12,005 nt of DNA from Euzebyaceae bacterium (GTDB lineage: Bacteria; Actinomycetota; Nitriliruptoria; Euzebyales; Egibacteraceae), in the NCBI GenBank assembly GCA_013696915.1, contig JACCXR010000485.1, positions 1 through 12,005 on the forward strand, written 5' to 3'. The position numbers and the translations under genes are program-made. Of this stretch, positions 1 to 6,006 are shown in pieces; positions within the stretch are counted from its first letter, which is position 1, and each line of letters begins with the position of its first letter. Under the pieces are notes generated by a model that saw only the letters and a list, made by a program, of their open reading frames with translations, was not told where the DNA came from and made no database searches.

Positions 1-557
1 CCGCGTTCCCGCGGGGCGCCGGCACGGCCTTCGTCGCGACCGCGGTCGAGTTCGCCGACGGTCTCGTCGGCGGCGCGGCCGCGGGTCTGCACGCGGCACC
101 GCTGCTGCTCGTCGACGGCTCTGCCTCCGCCGAGACCGCAGCCGAGCTGCACCGGCTCGCCCCGGACCAGATCATCGTGCTCGGCGGCAGCGCGGCCATC
201 GCGCCCTCCGTGGTCGACGACCTGGCGGCCACCACCGGGGCCACGATCCAGCGGCTCGAGGGCCCGGACCGCTACGGCACGGCCGGCGCCGTCGCCGCGG
301 AGATGATGCCGTCGGACGTCGAAACGGTCTACATCGCCAGCGGGACGGACTTTCCCGACGCCCTCGTCGCGGGACCCGCGGTGGCGGTGGAGAATGGAGC
401 CCTTCTGCTCGTGACGCCCACCGACATCCCCCAGCCCATCGCCGACGCCCTCGGCCGCCTGCACCCCAGGCGCATCATCATCCTCGGAGGGTCCGAGGCC
501 GTCCACGACTCCGTGGAGCAGGCACTCGAGGCCTACGTGACGACGACGCCCGGCTGA
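1..557 (+). CDS. Cell wall-binding repeat 2 (CWB2) family protein, C-terminal part
   Basis: The reading frame is open from position 3 to a TGA at 555-557; the start lies outside the window, so about 184 C-terminal residues are visible. They form the end of one CWB2 repeat and one complete repeat. Seen directly are FADGLVGGAAAGLHAAPLLL followed by QIIVLGGSAAI, then RLEGPDRYGTA, FPDALVAGPAVA, GALLLVT and RIIILGGSEAV. These DRYxTA / FPDAL / GALLL / ILGGxxAV blocks are the signature of the family. In characterised Gram-positive proteins CWB2 domains hold secreted proteins to the cell wall non-covalently. The repeats sit at the extreme C terminus, so the functional domain is presumably upstream and cannot be named here. 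A GC-rich hairpin lies 25 nt after the stop. Confidence 0.9.
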   Translation, partial: AFPRGAGTAFVATAVEFADGLVGGAAAGLHAAPLLLVDGSASAETAAELHRLAPDQIIVLGGSAAIAPSVVDDLAATTGATIQRLEGPDRYGTAGAVAAEMMPSDVETVYIASGTDFPDALVAGPAVAVENGALLLVTPTDIPQPIADALGRLHPRRIIILGGSEAVHDSVEQALEAYVTTTPG

Positions 558-582
558 CGGGAGGACCCGCCCGCTTCAGGAG

Positions 583-610
583 CGGCCGACGCGTCGCAGC
601 CGGTCGGCCG
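583..610 (+). terminator. GC-rich hairpin after the CWB2 gene
   Basis: Perfect 8-bp inverted repeat, CGGCCGAC (583-590) against GTCGGCCG (603-610), with a 12-nt loop. It starts 25 nt after the CWB2 stop. No T tract follows, which is usual for high-GC actinobacterial hairpins, so a terminator role is inferred from position only. Confidence 0.45.
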
Positions 611-654
611 TCCCGGCGGGCGACGCGACGCGATGCGTCTGTCGTCGGGGCGGT

Positions 655-660
655 GGGTAT
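655..660 (+). promoter_or_regulatory. Possible -10 element (GGGTAT) for the small basic protein gene
   Basis: GGGTAT lies 55 nt before the ATG at 715. GGGTAT is the -10 element recognised by SigF/SigB-type stress sigma factors in some actinobacteria. No convincing GTTT-type -35 element sits at the expected distance (nearest is GTCT at 637-640), so the match may be chance. Confidence 0.22.
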
Positions 661-701
661 CCCAGGCCTCTCAGCTTCCGGAAAAGCACCCGGAGGACCT
701 C

Positions 702-710
702 AAAGGAGGA
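702..710 (+). promoter_or_regulatory. Strong ribosome binding site for the 94-residue protein
   Basis: AAAGGAGGA ends 4 nt before the ATG at 715. It is the strongest Shine-Dalgarno match seen in the window and fixes this start, implying efficient translation of the small protein. Confidence 0.8.
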
Positions 711-714
711 ACCA

Positions 715-999
715 ATGGATACCAACATCGAACCGATGACGTCGCCGGTCGCCGGCGGCACAGGCGGCGCCGACCAGGGAGTGGACGCGGGCGAGTTGAA
801 GCGGCAGGCCCTCGAGCAGGGCCAGAAGCTGCAGCAGTGGGCCAAGACCCCCATGGGCGGCAAGGTGCTCAGCGCGGCGGGCGGCATGCTGCTCGCGCGG
901 CTGCTGCGCCGCCGACGGCGCCCGGTCGTCGCCGTCCCGGTCGCCGCCCCCCGGCGGCTGCGCCGCCCCTCGAAGGCGGCCCGCAAGGCAGCGAAGTAG
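715..999 (+). CDS. Small protein with short hydrophobic stretch and highly basic tail, unknown function
   Basis: A 94-residue protein starting at an ATG preceded by AAAGGAGGA. I do not recognise the family. Residues 1-25 are polar and Gly/Ser/Thr/Asp-rich. About 25-45 look helical and charged (ELKRQALEQGQKLQQWAKT). About 46-62 form a short apolar stretch rich in Gly, Ala and Leu (GGKVLSAAGGMLLARLL). It is followed directly by six arginines (LLRRRRRRP-like run) and a Lys/Arg/Ala/Pro tail ending SKAARKAAK. The tail resembles nucleic-acid-binding or histone-H1-like tails; the apolar stretch is short for a transmembrane helix but could sit on a membrane. The gene stands alone between two hairpins, so it is probably its own transcript. 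Function: unknown; DNA or membrane association is inference from composition. Confidence 0.75.
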   Translation: MDTNIEPMTSPVAGGTGGADQGVDAGELKRQALEQGQKLQQWAKTPMGGKVLSAAGGMLLARLLRRRRRPVVAVPVAAPRRLRRPSKAARKAAK

Positions 1000-1035
1000 C
1001 ACCGCGTGAGGCGATGACCCAGCAAACCACCGCGC

Positions 1036-1080
1036 CCGGCGGCGTCTGGGCGGTCCGGCGGCCCAGACGCACCGCGCCGG
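1036..1080. terminator. Long two-part hairpin between convergent genes
   Basis: Inner perfect 10-bp stem GCGTCTGGGC (1042-1051) / GCCCAGACGC (1061-1070) with a 9-nt loop. An outer 6-bp stem CCGGCG (1036-1041) / CGCCGG (1075-1080) is set off by a 4-nt bulge. It lies 37 nt after the small-protein stop on + and 71 nt beyond the DksA-like stop on -, so it can serve both convergent transcripts. No T tract is present on either side. Confidence 0.6.
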
Positions 1081-1150
1081 CGGTCCGGGCCCCGGCCATG
1101 TCCCGCGGTTCCCGGCCGGTCCGGCGGAGTCGGATCGGATCCGACGGGCC

Positions 1151-1552
1151 TCAGGCGCCCGGCCGGCGCAGGCCCGCCTGACGGTCGGCCGCCGCCTCAT
1201 GCTCGATCCGAGCCTGGTAGGCCACCGTGTAGCGGGCCGCCGGCATCGCCTCCAGGCGCTCGTCGGGGATGGGCTCCCCCGTCTCCTCACAGATCCCGTA
1301 GGTGCCGTCCTCCAGCCGCGCGAAGGCCGCATCGACCTCCGCGAGCGCGGCCTCCAGGGAGCCGACGATGGAGTGCTCACGCTCGCGCTGCTCGGTCTGC
1401 GCGGCGGAGTCAGCGACGTCGACGTCGTTCGCGGCGAGGTCGGGACGTCCGTGCCCCTGCGCCTCGTCGAGGACCTCCGACTCGTTGCGCAGCAGCTCCG
1501 ACAGACGCGCCCGTTCGGCGTCCAACAGCTGTCGTGCCCGGTCCTGCTCCAT
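1151..1552 (-). CDS. TraR/DksA-family RNA polymerase-binding protein, zinc cysteines mostly lost
   Basis: A 133-residue protein; the ATG at 1552 is chosen because GGAGG (1561-1557) sits 4 nt before it. Residues 1-80 form a long charged coiled coil. At its tip lies NDVDVADSA (42-50), whose D45, D48 and A50 align with the DxxDxA tip of E. coli DksA (D71, D74, A76) that reaches into the RNA polymerase secondary channel. Then comes the family signature TYGICEETGEPIPDERLEAMP (84-104, key residues G86, G92, P94, R99, L100). The four zinc positions read C88, T91, T109 and Y112, so one cysteine remains and zinc binding is unlikely. Cysteine-poor relatives (DksA2-, YteA-type) are known. Likely role: modulation of transcription initiation, perhaps under stress. 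It lies 67 nt downstream of the flavoprotein gene, on the same strand, and may be co-transcribed with it. Confidence 0.88.
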   Translation of the reverse strand: MEQDRARQLLDAERARLSELLRNESEVLDEAQGHGRPDLAANDVDVADSAAQTEQREREHSIVGSLEAALAEVDAAFARLEDGTYGICEETGEPIPDERLEAMPAARYTVAYQARIEHEAAADRQAGLRRPGA

Positions 1553-1602
1553 CGCGCCTCCGCTCGTCGTTCCGGGTGAGTCGCTGACCCTGCCCAGGCT
1601 CC

Positions 1603-1620
1603 GCCGGTTTGAACGCCGGC
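1603..1620 (-). terminator. Weak hairpin at the end of the flavoprotein gene
   Basis: GCCGG (1603-1607) and CCGGC (1616-1620) form a 5-bp stem with an 8-nt loop abutting the flavoprotein stop. It is short and has no T tract; at most it would attenuate reading into the DksA-like gene. Confidence 0.2.
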
Positions 1621-3362
1621 TACTCCAGCAGCCTGCCCTCCACGTCGAGCTCGTCCGCGGGCGCGAGCCATCCCCGCAGGTGCTCCGGCACCTCGGGGAC
1701 CGGCACCCGGCTCGTCTCCAGCCGGCCCTCCCGGCCGCACCGCACGACGAGGTTGACGCGCAGGCGCTCGTCGAGGTCGGGGTGGTCGGACCGGATGTGC
1801 GCCCCACGGGTCTCGCGGCGCTCGATCGCCCCGAGGATCGTGGCCTCCGCGGTGAGCAGCGCCGCGCGCAGGTCCAGTGCGTGGGCGAGGTCACCGAAGC
1901 CCTCGGAGGTCGGACGGACGTCCACGCTGCCCGCGGCCTCCCGCAGGTCGGCCACACGTGCGAGCCCCTCATTCAGTCCCTCCTCGTCCCTGACCACGCC
2001 GCAGTGCTCCCAGAGCGCGTCGCGCAGCGCCCGCTGCAGGGGACGGGCGAACTCCTCTCCCTCACGGATGAGGCCGTCGAGGTCGGCCTGCGCATCGGCG
2101 ATGACCGAGCGGGCCCGCAGGGAGACCTCGAGGTTCGCCGAGCGCTCCGCGGCCGCCGCCCCGGCGCGGCGGCCGAAGATCAGCGTCTCCACGAGGGAGT
2201 TCCCGCCGAGCCGGTTCGCGCCGTGCAGGCCCGCCGCCACCTCGCCGGCGGCGAAGAGCCCCTCGACGTCGGTGGAGTGGTCCTGCGGCTCCACCACGAC
2301 GCCGCCCATCGAGTAGTGGGCGGTCGGGGCCACCTCCATGGGGTGGGCGGAGATGTCGAGCATCTGCGACTCGAGGAACTGCCGGTACATCCGCGGCAGC
2401 TTCTCGACGATCTCGTCCTTGCTCCGGTGCGAGATGTCCAGCCAGACGCCGCCGTTGGAGGTCCCGCGCCCTTCGGCGATCTCGGTGTAGTTGGCCAGCG
2501 CGACCCGGTCCCTGGTCGACAGCTCCATGCGTTGCGGGTCGTAGCGCTGCATGAACCGTTCCCCGTCGGCGTTGCGCAGGTGGCCGCCCTCGCCGCGGAC
2601 GGCCTCGGTGACGAGGGTGCCGGCCATCTCCTCGGGCGCGACCATGCCGGTCGGGTGGAACTGCACGAGCTCCATGTCCGCCAGCCGGCAGCCGGCCTGC
2701 AGCGCGAGCGCCATGCCGTCACCGGTGTTCTCGTCGCGGCGGGACGAGCTCCTGCGCCACAGCCGCGTGTGCCCGCCGGCCGCGAGCACGACGGCGTCGG
2801 CGAGGAAGACGGTCCGCTCCCCGGACCCGATGTCGAACGCGTACGCCCCGAAGCACGTGCCGTCGCGGACGAGCAGCCGGGAGACGTAGACGTTCTCGAG
2901 CACGGTCATCCCGAGCGCGGCGGCGTGGTCGGCGAGCGTGTGGAGCATCGCCCGGCCCGTGTAGTCGCCCGCGTAGCAGGTCCGGCGGTACGTGTGCGCG
3001 CCGAAGTAGCGCTGGTCGAGGGACCCGTCGGGGCGGCGGGCGAAGTCGCAGCCCCACTCCGCCAGCTCCAGCACCGCGTCGGGGGCCTCGCGGGCCATGA
3101 TCTCCACGGTCCGCGGGTCGGACAGGAGGTACGCCTCCCGCAGCGTGTCCGCGAAGTGCTGCTGCCACGAGTCCTCGGGGTCGACCGTGCCGAGCGCCGC
3201 GTTGATCCCGCCGGCGGCGAGCACGGTGTGGGCGTCCTTGCGGAGCCGTTTGCCCAGGACGGTGACCTGCCGACCCGCTTCGTGGGCCGCGATCGCCGCA
3301 CGCAGGCCGGCGGCGCCGGAGCCGATCACCAGGACGTTCGAGATGTTCGTGCGCGTGTCCAC
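1620..3362 (-). CDS. Succinate dehydrogenase/fumarate reductase-type flavoprotein (SdhA/FrdA-like), orphan
   Basis: A 580-residue flavoprotein. The GTG at 3362 is preferred: AAAGG (3373-3369) lies 6 nt before it and the dinucleotide fold starts at once (VLVIGSGAAGLRAA, residues 10-23). An upstream TTG at 3407 is open but has no support. H45 in RKDAHTVLAAGG is at the covalent-FAD position of SdhA/FrdA. Catalytic positions are kept: H236 (QFHPTG), R284 (STRDRV), H349 (HYSMGG) and R384 (GANRLGGNSL). The C-terminal helical domain is present, so the subunit looks complete and able to interconvert succinate and fumarate. L-aspartate oxidase is less likely because it normally lacks the FAD-linking histidine. 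No iron-sulfur subunit or membrane anchor is nearby, so the electron partner is elsewhere or different. It sits between broken glgC and the DksA-like gene. Confidence 0.88.
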   Translation of the reverse strand: MDTRTNISNVLVIGSGAAGLRAAIAAHEAGRQVTVLGKRLRKDAHTVLAAGGINAALGTVDPEDSWQQHFADTLREAYLLSDPRTVEIMAREAPDAVLELAEWGCDFARRPDGSLDQRYFGAHTYRRTCYAGDYTGRAMLHTLADHAAALGMTVLENVYVSRLLVRDGTCFGAYAFDIGSGERTVFLADAVVLAAGGHTRLWRRSSSRRDENTGDGMALALQAGCRLADMELVQFHPTGMVAPEEMAGTLVTEAVRGEGGHLRNADGERFMQRYDPQRMELSTRDRVALANYTEIAEGRGTSNGGVWLDISHRSKDEIVEKLPRMYRQFLESQMLDISAHPMEVAPTAHYSMGGVVVEPQDHSTDVEGLFAAGEVAAGLHGANRLGGNSLVETLIFGRRAGAAAAERSANLEVSLRARSVIADAQADLDGLIREGEEFARPLQRALRDALWEHCGVVRDEEGLNEGLARVADLREAAGSVDVRPTSEGFGDLAHALDLRAALLTAEATILGAIERRETRGAHIRSDHPDLDERLRVNLVVRCGREGRLETSRVPVPEVPEHLRGWLAPADELDVEGRLLE

Positions 3363-3449
3363 GACGTGCCTTTCGCCGGCGTCTCCCGGGTCCGTCGCAC
3401 GGCCCAACGCAAGTCTGACGCGCCACCGGGCGGCCGGCCGCGTCCCGGC

Positions 3450-4675
3450 TCAGCGATCGGCGGCGGGGACCTCCTCGCCGGCGGCGACCTCGACCCCGGC
3501 GGGGATCTGAACCTCCATGCCGACGACCGCGATGTCGGGCGTGCCGTCGCCGCCGCGTTCCGCGCCGACGGCGGCGCCCTCGCCGCAGCGCACCCGCGCG
3601 TCGACGACCGCGCAGTCCACCCGGGCGCCGGACGCGATGACCGTGTCGGAGAAGATCACGGAGTCCCTGACCACGGCGCCCTGCTCGACGACGACGCCGG
3701 GGCCGAGGACCGAGCGCTCGACGCGGCCCTCGACGCGCGCGCCGGGAGAGATCAGGCTGTCGACGATCCGCGCCGACCCGGCGACGCGGGCGGGGAGCCG
3801 GCTGCTCGGGCGCGACAGCACCGGCCAGTCGGGGTCGTCCAGCCGGATCGGCGGCTCGGGCGCCAGCAGGTCCATGTGCCCCTGCCAGAAGCTGTCGACG
3901 GTGCCGACGTCGCGCCAGTAGCCGGGCAGCGGGTAGGCGGCCGCGTCGCCGCCGGCCACGAGGCGCGGGAGGAGCGCGTCACCCAGATCCTCAAGATCCG
4001 GCTCCTCCTCGCCCTGGTCGTCGGTCTCGGCACGGGCGTCGTCCGCCAGGTCGTCGAGGGTGCCGAGCAGGGCCTCGCGTGAGAACACGAACACTTCGGT
4101 GGTGACGACGTCGCGGGCGGGCTCGCCGGGCTTGGACGCGTACCCGGTGACCCGGCCGGTGCCGTCCACCTCGACGACGCCGAAGCGGAAGGCCTCGTCG
4201 CGGTCGACCTTCGTGGTGACGATCGTCACGCCGGCGCCGGACCCGGTGTGGTGGTCGAGGACGTCGCCGTAGTCGAGGGTGTAGACGTGGTCGGCGCTCA
4301 GGACGACGACGAGGTCGGGGCGAGGTCGCGGATCACGGCGCGCTGCCGGTAGATGGAGTCCGCGGTGCCCTTATGCCAGCCGCTGCCCGAGCCTCCCCGG
4401 TGGGGGTGGAGCAACAGCAGCTTGCCGCGGGTGCGGTCGAGGTCCCACCGCCGGCCGTTCGACAGGTACCGCGCGAGGCTGTGCGGGCGGTACTGCTCGG
4501 TGACCCAGACGTTCGAGATCCCGCTGTGCCAGCAGTTGGACAGCGGCAGGTCGATCAGCCGGTAGACGCCGCCGAAGGGGACGACGGGCTTGGCCCGCCG
4601 GTCGGTCAGCGCCTTCAGGCGGCCGCCGGCGCCGCCGGCGAGGACGAGCGCGAGCGCATGGGGACGTCGGGCCAA
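3450..4675 (-). pseudogene. glgC: Glucose-1-phosphate adenylyltransferase (GlgC), interrupted by one -1 frameshift
   Basis: Family role: ATP + glucose-1-phosphate to ADP-glucose, the first committed step of bacterial glycogen synthesis. The 5' part starts at TTG 4675 (AGGAGA at 4687-4682, 6 nt before) and reads LVLAGGAGGRL, the AKPVVPFGG sugar-nucleotide site and GTADSIYRQ. It then runs into SSSS and a stop at 4298. The 3' part, in another frame, ends at 3450. It has SKPGEP, YWRDVGTVDSFW and a left-handed beta-helix C terminus. Between them the second frame reads PDLVVVLSADHVYTLDY, the expected conserved core. Adding one base in GCCCC (minus strand, 4321-4317) restores about 406 residues, the normal family length. 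Everything else looks intact, so this is either a very recent mutation or a sequencing error. The lysine contacting glucose-1-phosphate is in SKP rather than EKP. Upstream antiporter ends 43 nt before. Confidence 0.88.
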
Positions 4676-4718
4676 CGCGGGTCTCCTGTGGTCGGGGCGC
4701 GCACGGCGTACCCCCGGG

Positions 4719-5903
4719 TCAGCGCTTCACGCCGGCGTCGGCGACGGCCTCCTCCTCGTGGAACCACCGGGCGACGAGGACGTCGGTCGACGAGTGCGCC
4801 AGGATCGAACCGGTGATGACCAGCGCCGCCAGGTGGAACAGCTCGTCGCTGCGGCCGAGCCCGGCCTTGAGGATCAGCAGGGCGTAGACCACCGAGGCGA
4901 ACCCCTTGGGCCCGAACCAGGCAGCGGCCACCCACTCGCGGCGCCCGAGCCTGCTGCCCGCCAGGGCGACCGCGAGGGCCAGGGGGCGCACCGCGAGCAG
5001 GGCGAGGACCGCGAAGACGTAGCCGCTGAGGCGGATCTCGCCGAGGAACTGCGGCGAGATGAGCGCGCCGAAGACCAGCAGCGCCGCGAGCTTCAGCAGC
5101 TCCGCGACGAGTTCGCCGAACTGGTGGAAGGCCTCCCGCACCCGCGTCTCGGTCGTGGCGATGGTCACGCCGGCGGCGAAGGCCGCGAGGAACAGGTTCG
5201 CGTGGGTCAGTTCGGACAGCGCGAACACGAGCAGCCCGATGGCGACGGCGCTGAGGGGCTCGTAGCGGGTGTGGGCGGCGAGGTAGCGGCTCGACTCCAG
5301 CCGGATCGCGACCCAGGGCACGACGACGCCGATGCCCACCCCGAGGGCCAGCTCGCCGAGGAGTGCGGCGCCCTCGACCTCGGTGCGGCCGACGAGGGCG
5401 AGCAGCACGACGACCACCGGGAGCGCCAGCCCGTCGTTGAGGCCGCTCTCGACGTTCAGCAGGTGTCGCAACCGGGCGGGCACCTCCTGCCGTCCGACGA
5501 TCGCCGCGGCGAAGACGGGGTCCGTCGGGCTCAGCGCCGCGCCGAGCAGGAACGCCTCCGGCCACGGCAGGCCCGCGACCAGGTGGGCGAGCACGGCCGT
5601 GCCCGCCAGGGTGAGCGGCAGCCCGAGCAGCAGCGCGCGTCCGGGCAGGCGCCACGCCGACAGCAGATCCCGGACGCCGACCCGCATCCCGTCGCTGAAC
5701 AGCACGGCGAACAGGGCCAGCTCCGCGAGTCCTTCGACGAGCGGGTCGCGGGGCGTGATCGCCAGCGCCCCGAGGACGTCCGGTCCGAGCAGCACCCCCG
5801 CGACGAGGAAGACGACGGCGGTGGACAGGACGCTGCGTTCGGCCAGCTCGGAGATGAGCACGGCCAGGACGAGCGTGGCGGCGAACGCGAGGAGGACGAC
5901 CAC
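4719..5903 (-). CDS. CPA1-family cation/proton antiporter (NhaP-type)
   Basis: A 394-residue integral membrane protein with about twelve hydrophobic segments spread over its whole length. The family signatures are SPTDPVFAAAI around residues 124-134 and NVESGLNDGLALP around 150-162. The adjacent Asn-Asp of the second motif marks the electroneutral CPA1 exchangers. A later conserved loop, WFGPKGFASVVYALL, matches the C-terminal half of NhaP/NHE proteins. Expected role: Na+ (or K+) efflux in exchange for H+, for pH and salt homeostasis; ion preference cannot be read from the sequence. The GTG at 5903 is the only credible start because an in-frame TAG lies 12 nt further upstream; no Shine-Dalgarno is visible. 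It lacks the long cytoplasmic tail found in some members. It is divergent from typA and 43 nt upstream of glgC. Confidence 0.9.
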   Translation of the reverse strand: MVVLLAFAATLVLAVLISELAERSVLSTAVVFLVAGVLLGPDVLGALAITPRDPLVEGLAELALFAVLFSDGMRVGVRDLLSAWRLPGRALLLGLPLTLAGTAVLAHLVAGLPWPEAFLLGAALSPTDPVFAAAIVGRQEVPARLRHLLNVESGLNDGLALPVVVVLLALVGRTEVEGAALLGELALGVGIGVVVPWVAIRLESSRYLAAHTRYEPLSAVAIGLLVFALSELTHANLFLAAFAAGVTIATTETRVREAFHQFGELVAELLKLAALLVFGALISPQFLGEIRLSGYVFAVLALLAVRPLALAVALAGSRLGRREWVAAAWFGPKGFASVVYALLILKAGLGRSDELFHLAALVITGSILAHSSTDVLVARWFHEEEAVADAGVKR

Positions 5904-6006
5904 TGCAGCAGTGCGCTACCCACGCACCGTCGCGCCCACGCCCGCCGGTACAGTGGTCGGGTCCGCGTCCGCGGCCGCCCTCCCCGCCGAACAGGTGTCA
6001 CCCGTC
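5904..6006. promoter_or_regulatory. Divergent intergenic region between antiporter and typA
   Basis: This 103-nt gap must hold promoters for both divergent genes. For typA, TACAGT (5949-5954) fits the actinobacterial TANNNT -10 pattern and would give a leader of about 45 nt. No clear -35 box is seen for either direction. A weak AGG (5993-5995) is the only ribosome site candidate before typA. Confidence 0.35.

Noticed and set aside
1135..1144. Palindrome TCGGATCCGA as an operator
   Set aside because: It lies just downstream of the DksA-like stop and away from any promoter; 10-nt palindromes occur by chance.
1620..3362. L-aspartate oxidase (NadB) as identity of the flavoprotein
   Set aside because: NadB proteins normally lack the FAD-linking histidine, here present as H45, and no nadA or nadC gene is adjacent.
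1302..4082. A 926-codon open frame on the + strand
   Set aside because: It lies antisense to the flavoprotein, glgC and DksA-like genes, which have clear family motifs. Its translation is Arg/Gly/Pro/Val-rich with no motif; long antisense frames are common at this GC content.
5332..6006. An N-terminal extension of TypA of about 225 residues
   Set aside because: The frame is open but entirely antisense to the antiporter up to 5903, and TypA proteins begin right before the AHVDHGKT motif.
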